Shown: positions 7,808-16,757 of the stretch, one piece after another
Position numbering within the stretch: position 1 is the stretch's first letter
How the letters are laid out: each line of letters starts with the position of its first letter
Origin: RGIG6375 sp964472725
GTDB taxonomy: Bacteria > Bacillota > Clostridia > Oscillospirales > Oscillospiraceae
Direction: 5' to 3'
DNA: 31,069 nt
NCBI GenBank assembly: GCA_964472725.1
Contig: CAYYLZ010000022.1
Span: 1 to 31,069 of the forward strand
Notes under the pieces: model-generated
Told to the model about the DNA's origin: nothing
The model's database searches: none
The model's input: only the letters and a program-made list of their open reading frames with translations
Position numbers and translations under genes: made by a program

Positions 7808-8511
7808 TGAAAAAGCTGAGAATACTCGCTCTTGAGTCCTCTGCCAAGGCAGCCTCCTGCGCCATAAGCGAGGGTGGAAAGCTGATGGCGTCCTACTATC
7901 AGAATAATGGACTTACACACAGCAGAACGCTGCTGCCTATGGCGGAAGCCTTGCTGGAAAGCTGCGGCCTCACAATGGCGGATATTGACCTTGTGGCTGT
8001 AGCCAAAGGCCCCGGTTCCTTTACCGGCATACGCATCGGCGTTGCAGCCGCCAAGGGTCTTATGTGGGGAGCGGAGAAGCCCGGAGTGGGAGTTTCTACC
8101 CTTGAGGCTATGGCGTGGGGCTGCACCTGCATGGAGGGCAGCGTTATCTGCGCCGCAATGGACGCCCGCCGCAGTCAGATATATAACGCTCTTTTCGAGA
8201 TAAAGGACGGCGTTCCCGTAAGACTTTGCGAGGATCGTGCCATTGCCGTGTCCGAGCTGGCGGAGGAACTGAAAAAATCGGGAAAATCCGTATTTATTGT
8301 TGGAGACGGAGCCGAACTGTGCTATAATATCCTGAATAGGGAGAATATCCCCTGTACTTTGGCGCCCGAGAATATGCGTTTCCAAAGCGCCTGCGGAGTG
8401 GCTATGGCGGCTGCCGCAGCGGCGGAAGAAGCATGGGGCGATGTTGAGCCGGTTTACCTGCGCCTTTCTCAGGCCGAGCGTGAACGTCTTGAAAAAGAAA
8501 AACAAAATTGA
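7807..8511 (+). CDS. tsaB: TsaB, scaffold subunit of the t6A synthase
   Basis: TsaB is an inactive ASKHA-fold paralog of TsaD. It dimerises with TsaD and binds TsaE in the t6A tRNA-modification complex. The 234-residue product begins with the strand ILALESS and carries the family signature GPGSFTGIRIG at residues 68-78, followed by VSTLEAMAW. Length is typical. The ATG shares its A with the last base of the tsaE stop. TsaD itself is not in the window and must be encoded elsewhere. The Sua5-type gene at 12266 supplies the threonylcarbamoyl-AMP substrate for the same pathway. Confidence 0.92.
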   Translation: MKKLRILALESSAKAASCAISEGGKLMASYYQNNGLTHSRTLLPMAEALLESCGLTMADIDLVAVAKGPGSFTGIRIGVAAAKGLMWGAEKPGVGVSTLEAMAWGCTCMEGSVICAAMDARRSQIYNALFEIKDGVPVRLCEDRAIAVSELAEELKKSGKSVFIVGDGAELCYNILNRENIPCTLAPENMRFQSACGVAMAAAAAAEEAWGDVEPVYLRLSQAERERLEKEKQN

Positions 8512-8542
8512 TATTTATTTATATACAAAGGAGATATGAACA

Positions 8543-9172
8543 ATGGGACAGCTGTACGTAATGAACCATCCTCTTATCCTGCACAAGCTTTCCGTCATCA
8601 GAGACAAGAACACCAGCGTTAAGGAATTCAGAGAAATCATCTCCGAGATAGCCAGCCTTATGTGCTATGAGGCTACCCGCGATCTGCCCGTTGAGGACGT
8701 GGAGATCGAGACCCCCGTGGCAACCGCTACCGTAAAGCGCCTCGCCGGCAAGAAGCTTGCCATCGTGCCTATCCTGAGAGCAGGTCTTGGCATGGTAGAC
8801 GGTGTTGTTGAGCTTATCCCCAATGCGAAGATCGGTCATGTCGGTCTTTACCGTGACCCCGAAACTCTTATGCCCGTTGAGTATTACTGCAAGCTGCCCA
8901 ACGACATAGAGGAGCGCGATGTATTTGTTCTCGATCCCATGCTGGCAACCGGCGGCAGCGCCGAGGCAGCCATCACCTTCATCAAGCAGCGCGGCTGCAG
9001 AAGCATTCGCCTGATGAACATTATTGCCGCTCCCGAGGGCGTAAAGAAGATTCAGGAAGCCCATCCCGACGTTGATATCTACACCGCCGCTCTGGACGAT
9101 TGCCTCAACGACCACGGCTACATCGTGCCCGGCCTTGGCGACGCAGGCGACAGAATTTTCGGCACCAAGTAA
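8543..9172 (+). CDS. upp: Uracil phosphoribosyltransferase
   Basis: Upp converts uracil and PRPP to UMP in pyrimidine salvage. The 209-residue length is exact for the family. The PRPP-binding loop VLDPMLATGGSA has its first Asp at residue 131, and the C terminus GLGDAGDRIFGTK is the uracil-binding segment typical of Upp. The RBS AAAGGAG lies 8 nt from the ATG. The gene starts 31 nt after tsaB, close enough for shared transcription. The palindrome at 9194-9227 follows it. Confidence 0.96.
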   Translation: MGQLYVMNHPLILHKLSVIRDKNTSVKEFREIISEIASLMCYEATRDLPVEDVEIETPVATATVKRLAGKKLAIVPILRAGLGMVDGVVELIPNAKIGHVGLYRDPETLMPVEYYCKLPNDIEERDVFVLDPMLATGGSAEAAITFIKQRGCRSIRLMNIIAAPEGVKKIQEAHPDVDIYTAALDDCLNDHGYIVPGLGDAGDRIFGTK

Positions 9173-9193
9173 GAATATAAAAAGAAAAATACT

Positions 9194-9227
9194 GTTTACG
9201 GCCATGTCGTACGATATGGCCGTAAAC
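9194..9227. promoter_or_regulatory. 34-bp near-perfect palindrome between upp and the ABC-F gene
   Basis: The arms GTTTACGGCCATGTCGT and ACGATATGGCCGTAAAC are complementary except for one position, so the whole 34 bp is almost dyad-symmetric. No T-tract follows on the plus strand; a T-rich tail exists only on the minus strand, where there is no gene. It ends 23 nt before the ABC-F start. It could be a weak terminator for upp or an operator or hairpin controlling the ABC-F gene. Confidence 0.55.
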
Positions 9228-9250
9228 TGACGTATGTGTGGTGAGTAAGC

Positions 9251-11110
9251 ATGATAGACATAGCTGTAAAAGGCATAGCCAAGGCCTTTGAAGTTGATAA
9301 AAATATACTCGACGGCATAAGCTTCGAGGTAAATGAGGGCGAGCGCGTCGGACTTCTCGGTAAGAACGGCGCCGGTAAGACTACCCTTTTCAAGGTAATA
9401 GTGGGCGAGCTGGACTCCGACGAGGGCGAGGTAGTTCTCGGTACAGGCAAGCGCGCCGGTCTTATATCCCAGATACCCGTCTATCCCCCGGAGTATACCA
9501 CTGAGGACGTGCTGAAAACCGCTCACAACGCGGTATACCGCATAAGAGCAAAGATGGAGCGCATCGAGGAGCAGATGTCCACCGGCGAGGATTATGACGC
9601 GAAGGAGTACGACCGCCTGACTGCCGAATTTGAGCGTCTTGGCGGCTACGACATCGACTTTGAGCGGGACAAGGTCGCAAACGGCCTTGACATACCTGCC
9701 GAAATGCGTTGCCGCCTTTTCTCGCAGCTCAGCGGCGGTGAAAAGACCCGTGTCAACCTTGCCCGACTGATACTTGAAAATACGGATATCCTCCTGCTGG
9801 ACGAGCCTACAAACCATCTCGACCTGCACGCCACCGAATGGTTGGAGGAATACCTCAGCAAGTTCAAGGGTACGGTGCTTACGATATCCCATGACCGCTA
9901 TTTCCTTGATAAGGTCGTCACCCGCGTGGTGGAGATAGTAAACGGAAAGGCTGAGTTCTACAGCGGTAATTACAGCTTCTACGTTGACGAAAAGGAAGCC
10001 CGCTACGAGGAACAGCTTAGAAAATACGAAAAAGAACAGGCAAAGATTGAGCAGCTCGAAAAGGCTGCCGAGCAGCTGCGCGTCTGGGCGTTTCAGGGTA
10101 TGGACAAGACCTACCGCCGTGCAAAATCCATGGAAAAGCGCATAGAGCGTATGCGTCAGACCGAGCGTCCCCGCAAGGAAAAGACCATGAAGGCTCGCTT
10201 CGGTGAACGTGAGTTCAACAGCGACGAGCTGTTTTCCATCAAGGGACTTAAAAAGAGCTTCGGCAGCAAGGTCATTATTGACGGTGTGGAGTTGGAGGTC
10301 AGCGGTGGCGAGCGCATTGCACTCATCGGTGATAACGGTACCGGCAAGTCCACATTCATCAATATGCTCATGAGCCGGGAGAAGCCCGACGAGGGCTTCA
10401 TCAAGCTTGGTCCCGCCGTTAAGAGCGCTTATCTTGAGCAGCAGGTGCACTTCGACCACCCGGAGCGCAGCGTGCTGGACACCATGCTTTACGAAACTAA
10501 CTGCAGCACTCAGGCGGCACGAGACCGCCTCGGTGCGTTCAAGTTCATCGGCGAGGACGTTTTCAAGCCCGTGTGGGCGCTGTCCGGTGGCGAGCTGAGC
10601 CGTCTGCGCCTTTGTATTCTCATGCGGGACGATATAAACTTCCTTATCCTCGACGAGCCTACAAACCATCTGGATATCGCTTCCCGAGAATGGATAGAAG
10701 AGGCGCTGGAGGATTATAACGAAGCGTTGCTCTTCGTTTCCCATGACAGATATTTCATCACCCGCTTTGCCGAGCGTATATGGGAGCTTTCCGACGGAAA
10801 GATAACCGACTTCCGTGGCGGCTTCGAGCAGTATAAGGCATTCAAGGCTCGTATGCAGAAGCAGGAGCAGGTAAAGAAGGAAGTCAAGCGCAAGGAAGAG
10901 AAAAAGCCCAAGCCCCAGAGCACCGAGAAAAAAATTGCGGCGCTGGAGAAGAAAATCAGCGCGGCTGAAGCATACATCAAGCGCATAGACGGAGAAATAG
11001 AGGTTTACTCCGCCGATTACGAAAAGCTTAACGAGCTTTTTGAGGAAAAAAGCGCAGCGGAAGCCGCCCTTGAAGCTCTTTATGAGGAATGGGCGGAGCT
11101 GGCAGAGTAA
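9251..11110 (+). CDS. ABC-F family ATPase (ribosome-associated type)
   Basis: The protein has two ATP-binding cassettes and no membrane segments, the hallmark of ABC-F proteins, which act on the ribosome rather than in transport. Walker A motifs are GKNGAGKT (37-44) and GDNGTGKS (360-367). Both halves have an LSGGE-type signature and the Walker B sequence LDEPTNHLD. The linker between the cassettes holds the charged helical P-site tRNA interaction motif region (about residues 245-315). A lysine- and glutamate-rich coiled coil fills roughly the last 80 residues. The length of 619 residues is typical. The RBS is GGTGAG before ATG 9251. Housekeeping translation factor and antibiotic-resistance members cannot be told apart from motifs; the setting among housekeeping genes favours the former. 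Confidence 0.9.
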   Translation: MIDIAVKGIAKAFEVDKNILDGISFEVNEGERVGLLGKNGAGKTTLFKVIVGELDSDEGEVVLGTGKRAGLISQIPVYPPEYTTEDVLKTAHNAVYRIRAKMERIEEQMSTGEDYDAKEYDRLTAEFERLGGYDIDFERDKVANGLDIPAEMRCRLFSQLSGGEKTRVNLARLILENTDILLLDEPTNHLDLHATEWLEEYLSKFKGTVLTISHDRYFLDKVVTRVVEIVNGKAEFYSGNYSFYVDEKEARYEEQLRKYEKEQAKIEQLEKAAEQLRVWAFQGMDKTYRRAKSMEKRIERMRQTERPRKEKTMKARFGEREFNSDELFSIKGLKKSFGSKVIIDGVELEVSGGERIALIGDNGTGKSTFINMLMSREKPDEGFIKLGPAVKSAYLEQQVHFDHPERSVLDTMLYETNCSTQAARDRLGAFKFIGEDVFKPVWALSGGELSRLRLCILMRDDINFLILDEPTNHLDIASREWIEEALEDYNEALLFVSHDRYFITRFAERIWELSDGKITDFRGGFEQYKAFKARMQKQEQVKKEVKRKEEKKPKPQSTEKKIAALEKKISAAEAYIKRIDGEIEVYSADYEKLNELFEEKSAAEAALEALYEEWAELAE

Positions 11111-11125
11111 AATATGCCGCTGCTG

Positions 11126-11154
11126 TTGACGGAGAGTTGACGCAGTGATACAAT
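11126..11154 (+). promoter_or_regulatory. SigA promoter for the prfA operon
   Basis: TTGACG (11126-11131) and TACAAT (11149-11154) are separated by 17 nt, 35 nt upstream of the prfA start. This is a near-consensus promoter in the 79-nt gap after the ABC-F gene. Confidence 0.7.
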
Positions 11155-11189
11155 AATTAATTGATTTCAAGACTTTCAGGAGCACGTAT

Positions 11190-12263
11190 ATGCTGGACAA
11201 ACTCAGGCTTGTTAGCGAAAAATACGAGGAGCTGGAGCAGAAAATGGCCAGCCCCGAGATATATAATGACCCTGCCGCAATCGGCAGGCTTTCCCGGGAG
11301 CAGAAAGAGCTGACACCCATAGTGGAGGCCTACCGGGAGTACGTGCGCCTTGAAAAGAACGCATCCGAGGCGCTGGAGCTGATGAATTCCGAGAGCGACC
11401 CGGAGTTTCGGCAGATGGCGCAGGAAGAATATCAGGCTGCAAATGTGGCAATGGAGCAGCTGAGAGAGCAGCTCAAAGTGATGCTTCTGCCCAAGGATCC
11501 CAATGACAGCCGCAACGTCATCGTTGAAATACGCGGCGGCGCAGGCGGCGATGAAGCGGCGCTTTTTGCCGGTTCGCTGTACCGAATGTACTCCATGTAT
11601 GCCGAAAAGCGGGGCTGGAAATGTGAGATAAGCAATCTCAACGAAACCGAGCTGGGCGGCATAAAGGAAGTGGTCTTCATCATCGAGGGTGAGGGCGCAT
11701 TTTCCCGCATGAAGTTTGAAAGCGGAGTCCACCGCGTCCAGCGCGTGCCGGACACCGAAACCGGCGGTCGTATCCATACCTCCACCGTTACCGTGGCAGT
11801 TCTGCCCGAAGCGGAGGACGTGGAGCTGGAGATAAATCCCGGAGACCTGCAGATAGATACCTTCCGTGCCTCCGGCGCGGGCGGTCAGCACGTTAATAAG
11901 ACGGAAAGCGCTATCCGCATCACCCATCTGCCTACGGGGTTGGTGGTGGAATGTCAGGACGAGCGCAGCCAATATAAGAACAAGGACAGAGCGATGAAGA
12001 TACTCCGCTCCAAGCTCTATGAGATAGAGCAGGAGAAGCAGAACGCTCAGATAGCCGCCCAGCGTAAAAGTCAGGTGGGAACAGGTATGCGCAACGAGCG
12101 TATCCGCACCTATAACTTCCCCCAGGGGCGTGTTACCGACCATCGCATAGGACTTACCCTGTATAAAATAGACGCTGTTATGAACGGTGATATCGACGAA
12201 ATAATCGACGCTCTTGTTACCGCAGACCAGGCGGAGAAACTTCGGATCAACGAGGAAGGCTGA
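11190..12263 (+). CDS. prfA: Peptide chain release factor 1
   Basis: RF1 recognises UAA and UAG stop codons and triggers release of the finished peptide. The 357-residue product has the N-terminal helical domain, the codon-recognition tripeptide region in RVPDTE (PxT type, with Asp at the variable position), and the catalytic GGQ at residues 231-233 within SGAGGQHVN. The C-terminal segment with TYNFPQGRVTDHR is typical. It is the first gene after a clear promoter. The Sua5-type gene follows after 2 nt, which matches the common prfA-Sua5 linkage in Firmicutes. The methyltransferase gene prmC, often beside prfA, is not here. Confidence 0.96.
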   Translation: MLDKLRLVSEKYEELEQKMASPEIYNDPAAIGRLSREQKELTPIVEAYREYVRLEKNASEALELMNSESDPEFRQMAQEEYQAANVAMEQLREQLKVMLLPKDPNDSRNVIVEIRGGAGGDEAALFAGSLYRMYSMYAEKRGWKCEISNLNETELGGIKEVVFIIEGEGAFSRMKFESGVHRVQRVPDTETGGRIHTSTVTVAVLPEAEDVELEINPGDLQIDTFRASGAGGQHVNKTESAIRITHLPTGLVVECQDERSQYKNKDRAMKILRSKLYEIEQEKQNAQIAAQRKSQVGTGMRNERIRTYNFPQGRVTDHRIGLTLYKIDAVMNGDIDEIIDALVTADQAEKLRINEEG

Positions 12264-12265
12264 AA

Positions 12266-13297
12266 GTGAATACTGAATATCTTTCGGTAAAAGACGCCGA
12301 CTGCGAGGACGCTCTTCGCCGTGCGGCTGACATAATAAGCAGCGGCGGCCTTGTGGCTATCCCAACCGAAACGGTCTACGGTCTCGGCGCTTCCGCACTC
12401 ATTGACGAGGCGGTGGCGAGAATATTCCAGGTCAAGGGCAGACCACAGGATAACCCGCTGATAATCCACGTTCACGGAGCGGAAGCTCTTGACAAGTGGT
12501 GCAGCGAGGTGCCGCAGGCAGCCTACGAGCTGGCCGAAAGGTTCTGGCCCGGCCCACTTACCATGGTTCTTAAGAAGAAACCCTGCGTGCCCGAAAGGGT
12601 AACGGCGGGCATGGACACCGTGGGTGTGCGTTGTCCCGACCACCCGGCGACTTTGAAGATAATTGAGCTGGCGGGCGTTCCCATTGCCGCTCCCAGCGCC
12701 AATATATCCGGCAAGCCCAGCCCCACTACAGCCTGGCACGTGCGCCATGATATCGACGGAATGGTTGAAGCCATAGTGGACGGCGGCGACTGCCGTGTGG
12801 GTCTTGAATCCACCATAATCGACCTTAGCGTTGAGCCTCCGCGTTTGCTCCGTCCCGGCGGAGTGAGCCTTGAGCAGCTGCGGGAAGTCCTTGGCGAGGT
12901 CAGTGTTGACGCCGCCGTGTACCGCAAGCTGGAGGCTGGGGAGCAGCCCAAGGCGCCCGGTATGAAATACCGCCACTATTCGCCGCGGGCAAAGGTCACC
13001 ATACTTGACGGAACGGCGGAGCATGTGGCTGCCTACGTAAACTCAAACTGCACAGAGCGCACGGCGGTGCTCTGCTTCGACGGAGAAGAAGCACTGTTCA
13101 AGGCTCCCGTTTGCCTTTCCTACGGCGACCCGGAAAAGCCGGAAACGCTGGCTGAAAAGCTGTTTGCCTGTCTGCGAGAGATGGACAGGGAGGACATAGA
13201 CGAGATATATTCCCGCTGCCCGCCCAAGAACGGCGTAGGATTGGCTGTTTATAACCGCCTGAGCAAGGCGGCAGGTAATACCGTCATCGAGGTGTAA
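12266..13297 (+). CDS. Sua5-type L-threonylcarbamoyladenylate synthase
   Basis: This enzyme makes threonylcarbamoyl-AMP from threonine, bicarbonate and ATP, the first step of t6A tRNA modification. The N-terminal YrdC-like domain shows IPTETVYGLG, KGRPQDNPL and PSANISGKPSPT; a C-terminal Sua5 domain, joined by the KAPGMKYRHYSP linker, brings the length to 343 residues, so it is the long Sua5/TsaC2 form and not short TsaC. The start is GTG 12266, 2 nt after prfA, with GAGGAAGG inside the end of prfA as RBS. It works with TsaE and TsaB encoded at 7391-8511. coaE follows 2 nt downstream. Confidence 0.93.
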   Translation: MNTEYLSVKDADCEDALRRAADIISSGGLVAIPTETVYGLGASALIDEAVARIFQVKGRPQDNPLIIHVHGAEALDKWCSEVPQAAYELAERFWPGPLTMVLKKKPCVPERVTAGMDTVGVRCPDHPATLKIIELAGVPIAAPSANISGKPSPTTAWHVRHDIDGMVEAIVDGGDCRVGLESTIIDLSVEPPRLLRPGGVSLEQLREVLGEVSVDAAVYRKLEAGEQPKAPGMKYRHYSPRAKVTILDGTAEHVAAYVNSNCTERTAVLCFDGEEALFKAPVCLSYGDPEKPETLAEKLFACLREMDREDIDEIYSRCPPKNGVGLAVYNRLSKAAGNTVIEV

Positions 13298-13299
13298 GC

Positions 13300-13890
13300 A
13301 TGAAAATAATAGGCATTACCGGCGGCACAGGTGCGGGCAAAACCACCGCCCTTGAGGTGCTGGCGGGTATGGGCGTAAGAATAATAGACTGTGACGCGGT
13401 CTACCACGATCTGCTGGAGAACAGCGTTCCCATGCGTGAGGAGCTTTTCGCCGCTTTCGGTGATATTCTCACCGATGGAAAAATAGACCGCAAGAAGCTG
13501 GGCAAGGTGGTTTTCGGAGATTCCGAAAAGCTGGAACAGCTCAATAAGATAACTCATAAATACATAACCGCCGCAGTGCGCCTTGAACTGAAAAAAGAGG
13601 CCACCATCGACGACTATGCCGCAGCTATAGACGCCATAGCCCTTATAGAAAGCGGTATCGGCGACATGTGCGACGTTGTGGTTGGCATAACGGCGCCCGA
13701 AGCTGTAAGAGTGCAGCGGCTCATAGCCCGCGAGGGCATCAGCGAGGAATACGCTCTCATGCGTATCCGCGCCCAGAAAAGCGAAGAATGGTTCCGTGAA
13801 AACTGCGACCATACCCTTGAAAACGGGGGCAGTAAGGAGCAGTTCAAGGAGCTTTGTATAGAATACTTCTCAAAAATATTGGATGAATGA
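13300..13890 (+). CDS. coaE: Dephospho-CoA kinase
   Basis: CoaE phosphorylates the 3'-hydroxyl of dephospho-CoA, the last step of coenzyme A synthesis. The 196-residue protein begins with the P-loop GITGGTGAGKTT (residues 5-16), followed by the IDCDAVYHDL substrate-binding segment and the lid region RLIAREGISEEYALMRI. Length is normal. It sits 2 nt after the Sua5-type gene in the same operon. Confidence 0.93.
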   Translation: MKIIGITGGTGAGKTTALEVLAGMGVRIIDCDAVYHDLLENSVPMREELFAAFGDILTDGKIDRKKLGKVVFGDSEKLEQLNKITHKYITAAVRLELKKEATIDDYAAAIDAIALIESGIGDMCDVVVGITAPEAVRVQRLIAREGISEEYALMRIRAQKSEEWFRENCDHTLENGGSKEQFKELCIEYFSKILDE

Positions 13891-13904
13891 TGGAGGCGAG
13901 TTGG

Positions 13905-15152
13905 ATGAACATTTTTGAACGTATCGAATCCAACGTAAGATCTTACAGCAGAAGCTTTCCCGTTGTATTTACCAAGGCCAAGATGTCCAAGATGTACGAC
14001 GAGAACGGAAACGAATATATAGACTTTTTCGACGGAGCAGGCGCTCTTAACTACGGCCATAACAATGATTTTATCAAGGCACGCATTATTGAGTATATCG
14101 AAAGCGACGGCATAAGCCACGCCCTCGATATGTTTACCGGCGCAAAGGGCGATTTTTTTGCCTGCTTTGAGGAAAAAATACTCAAGCCCCGCGGCATGAA
14201 CTATAAGATAATGTCCAGCGCTCCCACCGGCACCAACGCCGTTGAAGCCGCGCTGAAGCTGGCTCGCAAGAATACCGGCCGCAACGGCGTATTTGCGTTC
14301 ACCGGTTCTTTCCACGGTATGACCATCGGCAGCCTTTCCGTATCGAGCGGCAAGTCTATCCGCGCAGGCGCAGGTGAGCCTCTTTACGGCACCACCTTTA
14401 TTCCTCACCCCAATACCTTCCCCGGTGACTGCATCGCCTATATGGAGAACATCATCACCGACGAGTATTCCGGCGTTGAGAAGCCCGCGGCAATTATCCT
14501 CGAGACCGTTCAGGCAGAGGGCGGCGTCGTGGTCATGTCCGACCAGTTCCTGCGCGACCTGCGCGCACTCTGCGACCGCCACGGCATTATCATGATAATC
14601 GACGATATTCAGGTTGGCTGCGGCCGTACCGGTAAGTTCTTCTCCTTTGAGCGCGCCGGCATCATTCCCGATATGGTCACGCTCTCCAAGTCCATCAGCG
14701 GCTACGGTCTGCCCATGTCCCTTGTGCTCATAAAGCCCGAGCTTGACATTTTCAAGCCCGCCGAGCACAACGGCACCTTCCGCGGCAATCAGATGGCTTT
14801 CGTAGGCGCAAAAGCTGCCATCGAGTATCGTGAGCTGTATAAGCTGGAGGAAAAGACCGAAGAGAACGCAAAGATAGTCTCTGACTTTGTCAAGGAGCGT
14901 ATTCTGCCCCTTAACGATAAGCTGGAGCATCGCGGCCTTGGCATGATTCAGGGTGTTGACTTCCGCCACGCTCAGGGCGATAAGGATATCGCGGGCATGA
15001 TAACCCATGAGTGCTTCCTCAACGGACTTATCATAGAGCGTGCCGGCCCCAACGACTGCGTCGTAAAGATAATGCCCGCCCTTACCATTGAGAAGGACGA
15101 GCTGATGAAGGGTCTTGAGATAATCGAGGCCGCAGTAAAGAAATATATTTAA
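13905..15152 (+). CDS. Diaminobutyrate--2-oxoglutarate aminotransferase (EctB/Dat-like)
   Basis: This class III PLP-dependent aminotransferase most resembles EctB/Dat enzymes, which convert aspartate 4-semialdehyde and glutamate to 2,4-diaminobutyrate. Diagnostic stretches are NVRSYSRSFPVVF at the N terminus, IDFFDGAGALNYGHNN, and the central EAALKLARKNTGR. The PLP-binding lysine is K262 in LSKSISGYG; IDDIQVGCGRTG carries the cofactor-ring Asp. Length is 415 residues from ATG 13905, which has GGAGG 8 nt upstream; the ATGs at 13887 and 13890 have no RBS and overlap coaE. Neither ectA nor ectC is in the window, so ectoine synthesis is not indicated here. A nearby aspartokinase feeds the same semialdehyde pool. 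Confidence 0.85.
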   Translation: MNIFERIESNVRSYSRSFPVVFTKAKMSKMYDENGNEYIDFFDGAGALNYGHNNDFIKARIIEYIESDGISHALDMFTGAKGDFFACFEEKILKPRGMNYKIMSSAPTGTNAVEAALKLARKNTGRNGVFAFTGSFHGMTIGSLSVSSGKSIRAGAGEPLYGTTFIPHPNTFPGDCIAYMENIITDEYSGVEKPAAIILETVQAEGGVVVMSDQFLRDLRALCDRHGIIMIIDDIQVGCGRTGKFFSFERAGIIPDMVTLSKSISGYGLPMSLVLIKPELDIFKPAEHNGTFRGNQMAFVGAKAAIEYRELYKLEEKTEENAKIVSDFVKERILPLNDKLEHRGLGMIQGVDFRHAQGDKDIAGMITHECFLNGLIIERAGPNDCVVKIMPALTIEKDELMKGLEIIEAAVKKYI

Positions 15153-15168
15153 CAGGAGGTTACCCGTT

Positions 15169-16551
15169 ATGTCTATAAAGGACGAGCTTTTCTATTCCCC
15201 AAAGAATGCTTATGACCGCATGAGCGAGGCTGAGCTGGCTGAGTGCTATGCTTACGCAGAGGCTTATAAGAAGTATCTCACCGCTGCCAAGACCGAGCGT
15301 CTTGCTGTAAGCGAGGCAATCAAGCTTGCTGAGGCAAAGGGCTTCAAGCCTTTCGAATTCGGCAAGACCTACGCTCCCGGCGACAAGGTATATGACAACA
15401 ACCGCGGCAAGGCTCTCACTCTTGCCGTTATCGGTAAGAAGCCCATGAGCGAGGGCATGAACATTGCCGGTGCTCACGTTGATGCTCCCCGCATCGACCT
15501 GAAGCAGATGCCTCTTTACGAGGATAGCCAGATGGCTTTCTTCAAGACCCATTACTACGGCGGTATCAGAAAGTACCAGTGGGTAACCATTCCCCTGGAG
15601 CTTCACGGCACCGTTGTGAAGAGTGACGGCAGCGTTGTTGACATCTCCATAGGCGCAGAGCCCGGCGAGCCCCAACTCATCATCTCCGACCTGTTGCCCC
15701 ATCTGGCTGCAGACCAGAGCAAGAGAACTCTGGGCGAGGCCTTTGCAGGCGAGAGCCTGAATATCCTCATCGGCTCCGTTCCCGATAAGGAAGAGGGTTC
15801 CGACCGCGTCAAGCTGGCTATCATGAAGCTGCTCAACGAAAAGTACGGCATGATCGAGGAGGATTTCCTCTCCGCCGAGCTGGAAGCCGTTCCCGCATAT
15901 CCCGCCCGCGACATCGGTCTTGACCGCAGTCTCATCGGCGGCTATGGACATGATGACCGTGTCTGCGCATACGCAGAGCTGGCTGCTATCATGGACATCG
16001 AGAACCCCGAAAAGACCGCTGTCTGCCTGCTGGTGGATAAGGAAGAGGTTGGCTCTCAGGGCGTTTCCGGCATGATGAGCACTCAGTTTGACCACTTTGT
16101 TGAGGCTCTTTGCAAGAGCGAGGGCATCACCATCAACGATTGCTACGCTAACTCCGTCTGCCTCTCCGCAGACGTCTGCAACGCTTACGACCCCAACTAT
16201 CCCGAGGTTTCCGAGAAGCGCAACAACTGCCAGCTCAACTACGGTATCGGTATCATCAAGTTCACCGGTTCCCGCGGTAAGTCCGGCTCCAACGATGCTT
16301 CCGCCGAAATGGTCGGCAGAGTCCGCAAGCTGATGAACGACAATAACGTCGCATGGCAGATGGGCGAGCTGGGTAAGGTCGACCAGGGCGGCGGCGGCAC
16401 CATCGCCTCCATCATGGGCAACCGCAACATCGACACTATCGACGCCGGTGTTCCCGTGCTCAATATGCACGCTCCCATGGAAGTTATCTCCAAGGCTGAC
16501 GCTTACATGACCTATCGCGGCTTTAAGGCTTTCTACAACGCCTGCATCTGA
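15169..16551 (+). CDS. M18-family zinc aminopeptidase
   Basis: This is a cytosolic dinuclear-zinc aminopeptidase of family M18, which removes N-terminal residues, often acidic ones, from peptides. Visible metal-site motifs in order are GAHVDAPRIDLK, GYGHDDRV, DKEEVGSQG, SADVCNAYDP and NMHAPMEVISKAD, the full M18 set. The length of 460 residues fits. An excellent RBS (AGGAGG) precedes ATG 15169, 16 nt after the aminotransferase. It is the last gene of the prfA operon and is followed by a clear terminator. The specific peptide substrates cannot be inferred. Confidence 0.92.
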   Translation: MSIKDELFYSPKNAYDRMSEAELAECYAYAEAYKKYLTAAKTERLAVSEAIKLAEAKGFKPFEFGKTYAPGDKVYDNNRGKALTLAVIGKKPMSEGMNIAGAHVDAPRIDLKQMPLYEDSQMAFFKTHYYGGIRKYQWVTIPLELHGTVVKSDGSVVDISIGAEPGEPQLIISDLLPHLAADQSKRTLGEAFAGESLNILIGSVPDKEEGSDRVKLAIMKLLNEKYGMIEEDFLSAELEAVPAYPARDIGLDRSLIGGYGHDDRVCAYAELAAIMDIENPEKTAVCLLVDKEEVGSQGVSGMMSTQFDHFVEALCKSEGITINDCYANSVCLSADVCNAYDPNYPEVSEKRNNCQLNYGIGIIKFTGSRGKSGSNDASAEMVGRVRKLMNDNNVAWQMGELGKVDQGGGGTIASIMGNRNIDTIDAGVPVLNMHAPMEVISKADAYMTYRGFKAFYNACI

Positions 16552-16562
16552 TAGTATATTCT

Positions 16563-16600
16563 GATATTCCCCGTACCCGTTGGGTGCGGGGAATATCTTT
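16563..16600 (+). terminator. Intrinsic terminator after the M18 peptidase
   Basis: GATATTCCCCG and CGGGGAATATC form an 11-bp stem whose loop contains a further short CCC/GGG pairing, followed by TTT, 11 nt after the stop codon. Confidence 0.85.
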
Positions 16601-16639
16601 GCTCAGGCAAAAAAATACCGGATTATGCTTAAGTTTTCC

Positions 16640-16668
16640 TTTACATTTCCTGCCGTTTATCATACAAT
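16640..16668 (+). promoter_or_regulatory. SigA promoter for aspartokinase
   Basis: TTTACA (16640-16645) and TACAAT (16663-16668) are separated by 17 nt. The predicted 5' leader of about 80 nt (to 16757) holds a hairpin near 16712-16731 and a small stem AAGGAA/TTCCTT (16743-16757) that would cover the RBS. Confidence 0.65.
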
Positions 16669-16757
16669 AACTTGAAGTGGTGCTATTTGCGCCGCTGCTT
16701 AGTGAATTGGAATTTCTGTTGAAAAAACAGAATGGATATAGAAAGGAAGATTTCCTT

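Noticed and set aside
8519..11320. A 933-codon open frame on the minus strand opposite upp and the ABC-F gene
   Set aside because: It is a shadow of codon bias. The plus-strand frames have clear Upp and ABC-F motifs and RBSs, while the antisense product has no recognisable domain.
11752..11760. PDT instead of PAT or PVT at the codon-recognition tripeptide of RF1
   Set aside because: The middle residue of this PxT motif varies among RF1 proteins, so it is not evidence of altered stop-codon use.
16743..16757. AAGGAA/TTCCTT hairpin over the aspartokinase RBS as a possible riboswitch
   Set aside because: Six A-U-rich pairs with a 3-nt loop are weak, the leader is only about 80 nt, and no lysine-riboswitch-like structure is present.
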